Origin: Mesohalobacter salilacus
GTDB taxonomy: Bacteria > Bacteroidota > Bacteroidia > Flavobacteriales > Flavobacteriaceae
Assembly: GCA_003931895.1 (NCBI GenBank)
Contig: RRZV01000013.1
Coordinates: 1-64,000, forward strand
Length of the DNA stretch: 64,000 bases
Direction: 5' to 3'
The notes under the pieces were generated by a model. The model had not been told where the DNA came from. It did no database searches and was given only the letters and a program-made list of their open reading frames with translations. Position numbers and translations under genes: made by a program. Below, piece by piece: positions 1 through 9,952 of this stretch. Position 1 is the stretch's first letter. Every line of letters starts with the position of its first letter.

Positions 1-18
1 TTTACCGTTTTTTATCAT
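1..18 (-). CDS. 5' end of a minus-strand gene running off the window (partial)
   Basis: On the minus strand an ATG at 16-18 stays open to the window edge and encodes MIKNGK. It is preceded on that strand by an A-rich leader typical of flavobacterial genes. Only six codons are visible, so neither the reality of the gene nor its function can be established. It is listed because it would be divergent from the rhodanese gene and would explain the empty 19-234 stretch as a shared upstream region. Confidence 0.3.
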
Positions 19-234
19 CTTTGTTTTGTTTATAAAACGGTCAACTTATATCAGAGAATTACAAAAAAATTGAAAGTTCTTAGACGCTTTATATTGCAAA
101 AACAAATAAACTGATAAGTTCACTTTGAGTGGTTTAGTCTCAAAACTTAATGGTTTTAGCATAAATTTTAGATATAAATAGTTGATATTTGAATTATAAA
201 ATTAACGTAGAAGCAGCAGCAAAACCATAGCATT

Positions 235-624
235 ATGAAACCTTTTAAATTTAGTCTGATTTTAATTTTACTCCTTAGCATTGGCTGTAAAGAGCAAGCG
301 AAATATACTAACATCACCATGATTGATAGTCAGGAAATGAAAACCCTGCTTAAAAATGATGAAGTTCAGCTAGTCGACGTGAGAACCGTAAAAGAATTTA
401 ATGAAAATTATATCGAAGGGGCAGAAAACATCGTCTTTGACGACAATTTTGATCAAAAACTTGAAGGGCTTCAAAAAGATAAACCTGTTATCGTGTATTG
501 CCGTTCCGGAAGACGCAGTGCCAAATGTGCAGATATACTTGCCAAGCGTGGCTTTAAAAAAATCTATGACTTAAAAGGTGGTATCACACAGTGGATGAAG
601 GAAGGGAATGAAATTGAAAATTAA
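235..624 (+). CDS. Rhodanese-like lipoprotein
   Basis: A 129-residue protein with a lipoprotein signal peptide (lipobox LSIGC, lipidated Cys18) followed by one rhodanese domain (about residues 28-124). The active-site loop C89-R-S-G-R-R-S is intact, so sulfurtransferase or persulfide-carrier activity is possible in the periplasm. CDC25-type loops are similar, but the family is usually annotated as rhodanese. It sits alone, 103 bases ahead of yifB. Substrate is unknown. The start is the first ATG and immediately precedes the signal sequence. Confidence 0.9.
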   Translation: MKPFKFSLILILLLSIGCKEQAKYTNITMIDSQEMKTLLKNDEVQLVDVRTVKEFNENYIEGAENIVFDDNFDQKLEGLQKDKPVIVYCRSGRRSAKCADILAKRGFKKIYDLKGGITQWMKEGNEIEN

Positions 625-727
625 TTCAATTTTTAATAAATACTATATCAAGCTTTTAAAGCTATTTAATAATTTGTTACTTTTATCATGACAACATATT
701 ATAATATTTTAAAAGCACATCTAAATT

Positions 728-2266
728 ATGCTCATCAAAGTCTATGGCAGTGCGGTATTTGGTGTTGAAGCCACCAATATCACAGTAGAAGTCAACGTGG
801 ATACTGGCATCGGTTACCACTTGGTTGGCTTACCTGATAATGCTATAAAAGAAAGTAGCTTTCGAATCCAAGCCGCACTAAAGAATATTGGCTTAAAATT
901 CCCTGGCAAAAAAATTACCGTCAATATGGCTCCAGCCGATTTGCGTAAAGAAGGCTCAGCTTATGATTTAACTTTAGCCCTTGGTATTCTAACCGCTTCC
1001 TCACAAATTAAAGCACCGAACATTGACGAATATATCATTATGGGCGAATTATCTCTCGATGGTGGTTTACAACCTATAAAAGGCGCTTTACCTATTGCCA
1101 TAAAAGCCAGAGAAGATGGTTTTAAAGGTTTTATTTTACCCAAACAAAATGCTAAAGAAGCCGCTATTGTTGATGGACTTGAGGTTTATGGCGTTGAAAA
1201 TATCACCGAAGTCATCGACTTTTTTGACAAAGGCCAACCCATTGAACAAACCATTCTCAATACCAGAGAGGAATTTTATAAAAACTTAGAACACCCCAAA
1301 TTCGATTTTTCAGAAGTCAAAGGACAAGAGTCTATCAAGCGTTGTATGGAAATTGCCGCTGCCGGTGGTCATAATATTATCATGATTGGTCCGCCTGGCT
1401 CAGGCAAAACCATGCTCGCCAAACGACTGCCCAGTATCCTGCCACCAATGACACTTCAAGAAGCGCTTGAGACGACAAAAATCCATTCGGTAGTAGGAGG
1501 CGTAAAAGAACACACCGGTTTAATGGCTAACCGACCGTTCCGAAGTCCGCATCATACCATTAGCGATGTTGCTCTGGTTGGTGGAGGCGCTTATCCACAA
1601 CCGGGTGAGATTTCTCTTTCACATAATGGTGTGTTATTTTTAGATGAACTCCCAGAATTTAAACGCTCTGTCTTGGAAGTCATGCGTCAACCATTGGAAG
1701 ATCGAGAAGTCACGATTTCCAGAGCCAAATTTACAGTAACTTATCCATCAAGTTTTATGTTGGTTGCCAGTATGAACCCGAGTCCAGGCGGTTATTTTAA
1801 CGACCCCGATGCACCTGTTACTTCCTCACCTGCCGAAATGCAGCGCTACCTCAGCAAAATCAGTGGTCCACTACTCGACCGTATTGACATACACATTGAA
1901 GTTACACCAGTACCGTTTGATAAACTTAGCGATGAGCGAAAAGGCGAATCGAGTGCCGAAATTAGAGAACGTGTGACTAAAGCCCGCGAAAAACAAGCAG
2001 AACGCTTTAAGGACATTGACTACATTCACTACAATGCGCAAATGGATGTCAAGCAAATCAGAAAGTTTTGTGCGCTTGATGAGGCCTCAAAAACTTTACT
2101 TAAAACCGCTATGGAAAAACTCAATCTTTCTGCTCGCGCTTACGACAGGATACTAAAAGTTTCCCGAACCATAGCTGATTTAGAGAATGAAGAAAACATT
2201 TCTGGTGCTCATATCAGCGAAGCCATTCAGTACCGAAGTCTTGACCGTGATGGATGGTTGGGGTGA
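728..2266 (+). CDS. YifB/ComM family Mg-chelatase-like AAA+ ATPase
   Basis: 512 residues, the normal length for the family. The N-terminal ChlI/Lon-protease-like fold covers about residues 1-170, then comes an AAA+ module with Walker A GPPGSGKT (221-228) and Walker B GVLFLDELPEF (301-311), and a C-terminal helical domain with the usual RAYDRILKVSRTIADLE block. ComM of Vibrio is a hexameric helicase that promotes branch migration during natural transformation; the same role is plausible here but not shown. A near-consensus -7 box (TACTTTTA, 678-685) lies upstream. Confidence 0.95.
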   Translation: MLIKVYGSAVFGVEATNITVEVNVDTGIGYHLVGLPDNAIKESSFRIQAALKNIGLKFPGKKITVNMAPADLRKEGSAYDLTLALGILTASSQIKAPNIDEYIIMGELSLDGGLQPIKGALPIAIKAREDGFKGFILPKQNAKEAAIVDGLEVYGVENITEVIDFFDKGQPIEQTILNTREEFYKNLEHPKFDFSEVKGQESIKRCMEIAAAGGHNIIMIGPPGSGKTMLAKRLPSILPPMTLQEALETTKIHSVVGGVKEHTGLMANRPFRSPHHTISDVALVGGGAYPQPGEISLSHNGVLFLDELPEFKRSVLEVMRQPLEDREVTISRAKFTVTYPSSFMLVASMNPSPGGYFNDPDAPVTSSPAEMQRYLSKISGPLLDRIDIHIEVTPVPFDKLSDERKGESSAEIRERVTKAREKQAERFKDIDYIHYNAQMDVKQIRKFCALDEASKTLLKTAMEKLNLSARAYDRILKVSRTIADLENEENISGAHISEAIQYRSLDRDGWLG

Positions 2267-2444
2267 TTAGTCGATAGTTGGTAGTCTGTAGAGGGTAGAT
2301 TTTAGTGGGTAGTAAGGATGTAGTTTCTCATTACAAATGAAGAAATTTAACTAAATTGCTTCAATGTGATCAAGGTAATTAGCTAATTTCATTGATTTGT
2401 TTTATTAGAATAATGTTTCATAATATTGCTTAATTTTACATTAT

Positions 2445-3533
2445 ATGAAAAAAATATACGTCTTATTAGCAGTATCTTTCCTTTGGGCATGCCAGTCCGA
2501 TCAAAAAAATGAAGAGATGACCAAGCAACAGATTCAAAAGGTAAACATGAATTTTGAAGCGGCTTCAAAACTAGTGGAATTACCTCTAAAATGCTCAACT
2601 CAGGAATATCCTAACAAACTCGGTCAAGTCATTGGCGATTCTACTCACTTAAAAACACCACGACAACTGCATCCTGCATTTTATGGTTGTTTTGATTGGC
2701 ACTCGGCAGTACATGGACATTGGTCTATGGTAGAGCTTCTCAGGCTCTACCCTGATTTAAAACAAGCAGAAAACATAAAAGCAGTTTTGAAATCACATCT
2801 GAGTGAAGATCATATTAAACAAGAATTATCGTATTTTCAACAGGACATTAATAGTGGTTATGAGCGCATGTATGGTTGGGCTTGGTTGTTTAAACTCAGT
2901 CAAGCACTGTATGAATGGGATGACCCTTTAGCAAACGAACTTTATGAAAATTTAAATCCTTTAATTGAAGAACTCAAATTAAAGTTTAATGCTTTTATTC
3001 CTAAATTGATTTACCCGATAAGGGTTGGTGAGCATACTAATACTGCCTTTGCTTTGAATATGATGTATGATTATGCTAAAAGTTTAAATGATGAAAAATT
3101 TATCAATACTATCAAAACTGCTGCCATACGTTTCTATAAAAACGATAAAAGCTGTCCTTTAAACTGGGAACCAAGTGGCTATGATTTCTTATCACCTTGC
3201 CTAGAAGAAGCCGTATTGATGCAAAAAATTCTAGACCAAAAAGCATTTGAATCTTGGTTAATTGACTTTTTACCACAACTCAAATCCAAAGATTTTAAGT
3301 TAGAAGTCGCTAAAGTAAGTGATAGAAGAGATGGAAAATTAGTCCATCTTGATGGTTTAAATTTTAGTAGAGCTTGGAATCTTTTTAAGTTATCTAAAGC
3401 TAAAGAACTTGATCACCTCAACCTTATTGCTGTAGAGCATTTTAATGTAGCTTACCCAAATTTAGTTGGCGATAGCTATGAAGGTGGACATTGGCTAGGC
3501 TCTTTTGCGGTTTATGCTTACTTAGCGCAATGA
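2445..3533 (+). CDS. DUF2891 family lipoprotein
   Basis: 362 residues with a short lipoprotein signal (lipobox LWAC, Cys16). The body carries the conserved HPAFYGCFDWHSAVHGHW block and an ending GDSYEGGHWLGSFA, both hallmarks of DUF2891, an alpha-helical family that resembles (alpha/alpha)6 barrel enzymes; no activity is established for it to my knowledge. Its stop codon overlaps the start of the NRAMP-like transporter (ATGA at 3530-3533), so the two are likely co-translated and may act together at the envelope. Confidence 0.85.
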   Translation: MKKIYVLLAVSFLWACQSDQKNEEMTKQQIQKVNMNFEAASKLVELPLKCSTQEYPNKLGQVIGDSTHLKTPRQLHPAFYGCFDWHSAVHGHWSMVELLRLYPDLKQAENIKAVLKSHLSEDHIKQELSYFQQDINSGYERMYGWAWLFKLSQALYEWDDPLANELYENLNPLIEELKLKFNAFIPKLIYPIRVGEHTNTAFALNMMYDYAKSLNDEKFINTIKTAAIRFYKNDKSCPLNWEPSGYDFLSPCLEEAVLMQKILDQKAFESWLIDFLPQLKSKDFKLEVAKVSDRRDGKLVHLDGLNFSRAWNLFKLSKAKELDHLNLIAVEHFNVAYPNLVGDSYEGGHWLGSFAVYAYLAQ

Positions 3534-4744
3534 AGATTTTAAAAAACATAGGGCCAGGTGCACTTATTGCAGCAGCTTTTATAGGTCCAGGAACAGTAAG
3601 TGTTTGCGCACTAGCAGGCCTCAACCACGGCTATAATTTGATTATTGTCATGTTTGTTTCCATGTTTATAACCCTTTTCCTTCAAGAGCTGTCAGCACGA
3701 CTAGCTATTACTTTTCAAAAAGATTTGGTTGAGCTCATTCAGCATTACTTCAAACAACAAAAGTTCTTAAAATACTTCATATATGTTTTAATTTTTTTTG
3801 CTATTGTTTTTGGTAATGCCGCATATGAAGCTGGAAATCTCAGTGGTATCAATATCGGTTTACAAATTATGGAATACAATGCTTTTTTTATCACTATACT
3901 AGGCGTTAAAATCAATTATGCCATAGTATTGATTAGTCTTTTAGCCTTTATTATTTTACACATTAAAAGCTATATATACATCGAAAGAACTTTGATGATA
4001 TTGGTTGCTCTTTTAAGTATATCTTTTATTATTTCTGCTATCATCACAACAGAAGATGCAATGGTTGTATTAAAAGGGATTTTTACCCCTTCAATTTCTT
4101 CAGACGATATATTAATGGTAGCTGCTTTAATAGGCACTACGGTTGTTCCTTATAATTTATTTTTACATGCTTCGCTTGCTAAACAGAAATGGAAAAACGT
4201 AAAAAACATCAGGAAAATGCGCATTGATACATTTATAGCTATTAGCGCAGGTATACTTGTTTCAGTCTGTATTATTATCACTACTGCAAATGTATCAGGT
4301 CATGTAAATGAGATCTTAGAATTAGGAAAAGCATTAGAACCACTATACGGGTCGTTTGCAAAATATTTACTAGGTTTTGGCTACAGTGCGGCTGGTCTAA
4401 CTTCGGCTATTACGGCACCACTGGCAGCGGCTTTTGTAATTAATAGATTATTTAATCTAAATTATAACTTAGAGAGCTTGGCATTTAAAAGGCTTAGTTA
4501 TTTTATACTTTTTATAGGATGTATTATAGCTGCATTTGATTTTAATCCAATTACAGTAATAACCTTAGCTCAAATATCTAATGCTATTGTACTTCCAATA
4601 ATAGCATTAATTATAGTTTGGTTATCAAACAAAATAAAAGTTTTAAACAAAAGTGTTATTACTCACCACATTGCAAGCTTTGTTGTAATAATAATAAGCT
4701 TGACTTTATCATTTTCAGCACTCTACAAAATTATTCTACAATAA
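3530..4744 (+). CDS. Divergent NRAMP-family transporter
   Basis: 404 residues, mostly hydrophobic, about 11 membrane segments. The start was set at 3530, where ATG overlaps the TGA of the DUF2891 gene; an upstream in-frame ATG at 3491 would lie deep inside that gene. The fold is NRAMP-like (GPGALIAAAFIGPG in helix 1, PYNLFLHASL in helix 6). The canonical metal-binding residues differ: DPGN of helix 1 is G19-P-G-T, and MPH of helix 6 is V206-P-Y. Substrate therefore should not be assumed to be Mn or Fe. Its end overlaps the convergent T9SS gene by 14 bases. Confidence 0.85.
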   Translation: MKILKNIGPGALIAAAFIGPGTVSVCALAGLNHGYNLIIVMFVSMFITLFLQELSARLAITFQKDLVELIQHYFKQQKFLKYFIYVLIFFAIVFGNAAYEAGNLSGINIGLQIMEYNAFFITILGVKINYAIVLISLLAFIILHIKSYIYIERTLMILVALLSISFIISAIITTEDAMVVLKGIFTPSISSDDILMVAALIGTTVVPYNLFLHASLAKQKWKNVKNIRKMRIDTFIAISAGILVSVCIIITTANVSGHVNEILELGKALEPLYGSFAKYLLGFGYSAAGLTSAITAPLAAAFVINRLFNLNYNLESLAFKRLSYFILFIGCIIAAFDFNPITVITLAQISNAIVLPIIALIIVWLSNKIKVLNKSVITHHIASFVVIIISLTLSFSALYKIILQ

Positions 4745-7700
4745 TTTTTCTAGACATTTCAGTATCAGAAGTTGATATTTTAACTATATAAACCCCAGTT
4801 GATAATTGCTGATTTGGCTGAATTCTGATGTCTTTGTTTGCATTATCTACAACATCTGAATAAATCAATTGACCTGTCAAGTTTACAATGTCTATATTAA
4901 CACTTTGCCCTATAAGTTGCTGACTTGAAATTATAAACTGATTATCTCTTACTGGATTAGGATATAACCTCAAATTATTTTTTAGCGTATTATCATCAAT
5001 AGACAATGTTTCAACATCAAAAACCAATGAAAACCTAAAACCATCTGTACTTGCTGGAATACTATTGTCAACGCTAAAGTTATAAGTATTTAGTGTGTTT
5101 GGTGTTAATTCAGCTAAATAATCAAGATAATTATCTTTTAAGTATACAGTAGCTTCTGGATTTAAATCATTTAAGGTTAAGTCTAAACTATAATTTTGCT
5201 CTTGATAATTAAACGTAAACAATTGTACAGTGTCATTAACAGCAGGTTGTGTTCTTTTATTAATGGACATATAGTTACCTCCATTGTAAAAGGTGATAGA
5301 CTCATCAAAATTCCATGCTTTTGCAGCATCATCGTTATCAACTTGGTCTGAATAATTATCATTAAATTTCAATTTAATCCCATCAACCAAAACATTATTG
5401 TTTGCCCGTTTTAAATCAATGTTTACGAGTGGAGTCGTTTCAGAAGTTGAAAATGTAGCTGTGGTTAAAGATGATACACTTTTATCATTTTCTTCATAAG
5501 TAATAGAAGGACTAGCTCCTGTAGTCTCAATAAAGAAAGCCTGATTAGGTTGTAAAAATTCGTTAGCATCAGTAGCAGCTGGTGTAGCATCAACTAAATC
5601 TTCACCTGTAGTTGTGCCAGCATTTAGATCAATAGTAGCATAACCACCACGTGTACCAATAGTTGGGTCATAGACATAAGCGAAATTTGTATTCACATCA
5701 CTCGTACTCGCAACATCGAGCAAAGTGGTTAAATCGACTTGAGCTTGATAAGGATTGGCTATAAGATTAAAGTCACCTATATTACCTGATAGATTTGCCG
5801 CCCCGACAGCTCTTGTTCCTGTCTCTAAAGTTCCTGTAAAACGCAGTGTTGTAGCAGGACCAACAGCAGTATTTGAGTTTAAGGTTGTTGATCTGTCGCC
5901 TCTAATTAACAACGCATAAGATTCATCTACATTTAACGTTTTTATGTCTGTATTAGGAATCGGTATCCAGGCTTGACCCGAAACATCCCATGAGAACATG
6001 GAAGAGTTACCCGTTCCTGTTGCATCAAAACCATTTGCTCCATTTTGAGAACCAGTAATATGGGTTCCAAATCCTGGGTTGGGATTATTATTAGTTGAAG
6101 TATCGGGGTTATTAGCACCTTCTTGCAAATTATCTCTAATACTCCCTGTTGTATTGACTGGTGAACTAATATACCTAAAAGCTCTGTTACTTTGTGGAAT
6201 TCTACGCTCGACGATAACATCACCAGATATAGAAGCTGTATTTTCAACTGGCTCTAAAATTGCGGTTTGGGTGTCGGTACTTTTGAAAAGCAACTGACCA
6301 TTGGTATTTAAATTACCATTTAAAAGTTTTACAGAGCTATTAACACTTAAGGTGTCATTAGTATCTAAATTAATAACGGCACCTAATGAATTATCTAGCG
6401 TAATTTTTTCATTTTCAAAACCGTTACCTGTAATTTCTTGTGCTGAGTCTGTACCAACTAAGCTCAAATGTGTAGTAGCAAATGAAAGACTACCAGTATT
6501 AGTAATGTTTCCTCCTACATCTACAGTGAGATTATCGGCGGAAATACTGCCTAGATTATTTAAATCTGTTGAAATATTGGCATTGAGACCGTTTAGGCTT
6601 ATATCACTACCGAGAGAAACATGCATACAAAAACAATCAAAATTATCGTTTAATACGGCTCCAGTGCCGTCAACAACAAATTTTTTATCAAAATCTGAAG
6701 TATTTGGCTCATTAAAGGTTCCAGAACCATTAGCGTAACTTGTTCCATCCCACTTAACAGGCTCGACTTCTTTTAACTGAAATGTAAAATAATCACCGTC
6801 ATTAAGTATGACTTTTTCGTATTGTATAGTAGAACACAAAAAATTTGCGGAATATCTTGTAGGCGAATTAAAATCTGGATTATCATCTACAATTAAATCA
6901 ATATCAGTAGATGAGTCAATCACAGTATTTAAATTGGAAAAATCTAAAATCACATCTATTGTACCAGGGTTACCTTCAACTTGTGTCCGCCACTTAGTTT
7001 GGAGTGTACGGCCATCACTCTCTGTTGAAGTACAATCAATTAACAAATCACCAAAATCAGTTTGATTTAAACTGTCACTTGCAACGATAATACGATCGGC
7101 ATCATCTAAACTAGAAGGATTTTCAAGTGCTATCACACCACTATCAAAATTAGTAGAAGCTTGATCATTTAGTGAGTTTGTTTTACCTACACCTATTAAA
7201 TTAAAGTCAAAATCTCCTTCACTTAAGCTATCATATACATAATCAATTGAGCTTGAAAAAGGTGTATTGTACTTTGAAGATAAGTGGTTGTGTAACAAGT
7301 TCAACTCTTCTTCATTAAGGATGCTATTAAAAAACACAACCTCAGCTATCTGACCATCAAAATATAGATTAGAACTTGTTGAACCTGTTTCAATAAAACT
7401 GCCATCACCTCCTGTGGAGCCCAAATTTGCAATGTTATGGGTGTATAGCCTTCCTATATTATTTTGAGTTCCCATAAGACTTCCATTCAAATACCCTTTA
7501 AAAGTCCCTGTTTGTGAGGAATTCCCATTAAGTTCTAAGGTAACAACATTAGATGTATTTGGATTGATTGCAGATTTTAAAAAGACAAAACCCCAAGGCG
7601 AATCTGTGCCATCTTGATCAACTAAATTCCATCCTGATACGTAAATTTCACCATTAAAAATATAAATATGTAAGCCTCTTAAACCACCACCTTCTTCATA

Positions 7701-9374
7701 AATACTTTGTCTTGTGTTTACATCGTCTCCTGTTTTAAGTGCAATAGATATTGTTCGCACTGAAAACACGCCATTATTAATATCTAAATTAGAAGAAATA
7801 CTTAAAAAATTATCAACTCCATCAAATGTCAATGCTGCATTGCCATTAATGCTATTAGCATTATAAATTGGTTGTTGGGATGCATTATTTTGCGAAGCAT
7901 CATTAGAATTTTCGCCTGTATTATCAAAGACGTTAACGGGGTTTCCGTCTGTAAATTGAAGCGTATTGGCATTAAACCAAAATTTGAGATTGTCTCTTTT
8001 TTGCATTCCTGCTGGCACAGAAGTTATGCTTCTGTCTTTTAAAATTTCAAAAGTAAAATAGTCCCCGTTATTTAAGTTAATATTGCCAAAATTTGCTTCA
8101 CTAACTCCTAAGGAACTACTAGAAACCACCGTTGGAGAAGTAAATGAAGGATTATCATCTATCAGCATGATAACGTCACTACTTGAGGTGGCATTATTGT
8201 CAACATCCGAAATATCAAGATCGAGGTCAAAGTTAAAACCTCCATTTTTTGATACGCGCCAAGTTGAATTAAATCTCACAGAATTACTAGAAAGAAACTC
8301 CGAACATCTTGCAGAAACCTCCTCATCTTCTAATAAATCAGTTCCCACATAAAGAAAATCACCATCTGTTAAATTTGAGGAACTTAGTTTTACAATACCT
8401 GTTCCATAATTCGTGGTGGTATAAAAATCTTGTGCATTCTCTCTTTTGATACCAACCACATTAAAATCAAAATTGCCATTTGAGACATCATCTTGAAGAA
8501 ACTCGTTATTAGCTAAAAGAGGGATATTGTATTTGGACGACAAATAATTATTGATTAAAGTTCGCTCTGAATTGTTTAAAGCCCTATTATAAATAATGTA
8601 CTCAGAAATTGATCCACTAAACGGGAAGAGGTCAAGACTATCTCCATCTGGAAATCTACTATTACCATTACCTGACAAATTTATATCACCAGCATGACTA
8701 TATAAAATTCCAATATTATTATTGGTCTCAAAATTAAAATTATTTAAATATCCGGTAAAAGACCCATTGGTGTTATCCCCTCCATCTTGCTCATAAACAA
8801 TAGTGAGAATATAGGTTTGAATTGGTGAAATTGGGGTTGATATCTGTTCTATATCAGGATCGCCCCAGGGTGACCCTATACCACTGTCTAACTGATCATA
8901 AGCGCTAAAAAATAAATTGCCATTTTCAATATAGATATTAAAACCCCGAATTGCCCCACCTTCCTCGTACAAAACCTGCCTGGTTGTAATATCAGTTCCT
9001 GTGGTAAACACTAAAACGAAACTCCTTTCATTCCAAGGTCCAACAGTGTTTAAATCAGAGTTGTTGGCCAGATCAAAAAAATCATTTGTTCCATCAAAAA
9101 TTAATTCAGATTGGTTATTGAGTCCATTTAAATTCAGTAAAGGCTGTTCATCTGCAGTGCTTTGGGTCAGCGAATTTGCATTACCGCCTTGATTTGTCCA
9201 GGTTTGAACTGTTGAAGATTGTGCCTGATTAATGCTATTGGCATCAAACCAAAACCGGTTATCCGCATCAGAACCTACACCGCCTGGTCCGTCGTAATTT
9301 TGAGCAAAGGAAAATCCTATTACACCAAAAAAAGCAAAAAGGATTATAATGTTTTTATAATAGAAATTGGTCAT
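4731..9374 (-). CDS. Very large T9SS-exported protein with two LamG-type modules
   Basis: 1547 residues. An N-terminal signal peptide ends near FSFAQ. Two related modules follow (about 35-445 and 455-880): each has a concanavalin-like/LamG-3 part opening with a FWFDAN or FWFNAN motif and an FDGTNDF/FDGVDNF strand, then an FDFNVVGI/FDFNLIGV unit ending in GDYFTF. The middle (about 885-1470) contains repetitive beta-rich sequence with a block beginning GDVIVERRIP. The last 75 residues form a type A sorting domain (LYPNPV...GVYIVKI). Probably surface-attached or secreted; ligand unknown, perhaps glycans or host/particle surfaces. A perfect-spacing promoter precedes it. Confidence 0.9.
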   Translation of the reverse strand: MTNFYYKNIIILFAFFGVIGFSFAQNYDGPGGVGSDADNRFWFDANSINQAQSSTVQTWTNQGGNANSLTQSTADEQPLLNLNGLNNQSELIFDGTNDFFDLANNSDLNTVGPWNERSFVLVFTTGTDITTRQVLYEEGGAIRGFNIYIENGNLFFSAYDQLDSGIGSPWGDPDIEQISTPISPIQTYILTIVYEQDGGDNTNGSFTGYLNNFNFETNNNIGILYSHAGDINLSGNGNSRFPDGDSLDLFPFSGSISEYIIYNRALNNSERTLINNYLSSKYNIPLLANNEFLQDDVSNGNFDFNVVGIKRENAQDFYTTTNYGTGIVKLSSSNLTDGDFLYVGTDLLEDEEVSARCSEFLSSNSVRFNSTWRVSKNGGFNFDLDLDISDVDNNATSSSDVIMLIDDNPSFTSPTVVSSSSLGVSEANFGNINLNNGDYFTFEILKDRSITSVPAGMQKRDNLKFWFNANTLQFTDGNPVNVFDNTGENSNDASQNNASQQPIYNANSINGNAALTFDGVDNFLSISSNLDINNGVFSVRTISIALKTGDDVNTRQSIYEEGGGLRGLHIYIFNGEIYVSGWNLVDQDGTDSPWGFVFLKSAINPNTSNVVTLELNGNSSQTGTFKGYLNGSLMGTQNNIGRLYTHNIANLGSTGGDGSFIETGSTSSNLYFDGQIAEVVFFNSILNEEELNLLHNHLSSKYNTPFSSSIDYVYDSLSEGDFDFNLIGVGKTNSLNDQASTNFDSGVIALENPSSLDDADRIIVASDSLNQTDFGDLLIDCTSTESDGRTLQTKWRTQVEGNPGTIDVILDFSNLNTVIDSSTDIDLIVDDNPDFNSPTRYSANFLCSTIQYEKVILNDGDYFTFQLKEVEPVKWDGTSYANGSGTFNEPNTSDFDKKFVVDGTGAVLNDNFDCFCMHVSLGSDISLNGLNANISTDLNNLGSISADNLTVDVGGNITNTGSLSFATTHLSLVGTDSAQEITGNGFENEKITLDNSLGAVINLDTNDTLSVNSSVKLLNGNLNTNGQLLFKSTDTQTAILEPVENTASISGDVIVERRIPQSNRAFRYISSPVNTTGSIRDNLQEGANNPDTSTNNNPNPGFGTHITGSQNGANGFDATGTGNSSMFSWDVSGQAWIPIPNTDIKTLNVDESYALLIRGDRSTTLNSNTAVGPATTLRFTGTLETGTRAVGAANLSGNIGDFNLIANPYQAQVDLTTLLDVASTSDVNTNFAYVYDPTIGTRGGYATIDLNAGTTTGEDLVDATPAATDANEFLQPNQAFFIETTGASPSITYEENDKSVSSLTTATFSTSETTPLVNIDLKRANNNVLVDGIKLKFNDNYSDQVDNDDAAKAWNFDESITFYNGGNYMSINKRTQPAVNDTVQLFTFNYQEQNYSLDLTLNDLNPEATVYLKDNYLDYLAELTPNTLNTYNFSVDNSIPASTDGFRFSLVFDVETLSIDDNTLKNNLRLYPNPVRDNQFIISSQQLIGQSVNIDIVNLTGQLIYSDVVDNANKDIRIQPNQQLSTGVYIVKISTSDTEMSRKIIVE

Positions 9375-9392
9375 AGCATTCTAATTTAAATA

Positions 9393-9422
9393 CAAAAATA
9401 ATTAAATATTTAACTTAATCAA
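9393..9422 (-). promoter_or_regulatory. Bacteroidota promoter of the large T9SS gene
   Basis: On the minus strand TTG (9420-9422) is followed after exactly 19 bases by TATTTTTG (9393-9400), matching the Bacteroidota primary sigma consensus TTG-N19-TAnnTTTG. The ATG at 9372-9374 is 18 bases beyond the box. Confidence 0.75.
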
Positions 9423-9445
9423 ATTCAATGTTTTAAAATCGTAAT

Positions 9446-9949
9446 TTATTTAATTAAAGATATCGATTTTTGAAGAATTAAATTGTTAGGATAGGTCACT
9501 AATTCATCCTCATCAGTACGTAAATGGATTTGAAATGCTTTGATATCCTCAATTACAGCTTCAAGCGGAAAATCTTTATCTAAAATTTTAATTTTATCAC
9601 CGATTTTAAAAGGATAATAAAAATATAATATGACACCTGCAGTCACATTACTTAAAATTGACCATATCGCAAACAAGCCTATACCAATAACAGCAAATAC
9701 TGACGAAAATACAAGTGCAACTTGAGATGGCTCAATACCCCATATTAAAAGAATAGCAAACAACACTGCAAAAGTCACTAATGTGTTGATATACCGAACA
9801 ATAAGCGTTGTCCTTTGCACATTCACTTCTCTGCGTTTGGCTATACCAACAGCTGCTTTTTTGAATACAAAACGAAGAATAACCAAACTCACAATAATAG
9901 CTATTGTAAGAATGATTTCTGATTGGTTGTCGTTAAAAAAAGTTCTCAT
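9446..9949 (-). CDS. Small MscS-family mechanosensitive channel
   Basis: 167 residues, well below the roughly 280 of E. coli MscS. Three membrane helices are visible (about 10-30, 48-68, 74-110); the last runs into the pore-lining and upper beta domain (YPFKIGDKIKIL). The large C-terminal cytoplasmic vestibule is missing, ending soon after VTYPNNLILQ, which is usual for the compact flavobacterial members. It likely releases osmotic pressure in the inner membrane. It is the last gene of the pepE-ubiA-maf-lipoprotein operon, three bases after the lipoprotein gene. Confidence 0.85.
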   Translation of the reverse strand: MRTFFNDNQSEIILTIAIIVSLVILRFVFKKAAVGIAKRREVNVQRTTLIVRYINTLVTFAVLFAILLIWGIEPSQVALVFSSVFAVIGIGLFAIWSILSNVTAGVILYFYYPFKIGDKIKILDKDFPLEAVIEDIKAFQIHLRTDEDELVTYPNNLILQKSISLIK

Positions 9950-9952
9950 GAT

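Noticed and set aside
5942-7065. Several antisense and out-of-frame ORFs within the giant T9SS gene
   Set aside because: They lie wholly within a long repeat-rich gene whose own frame is clear, and carry no domain features.
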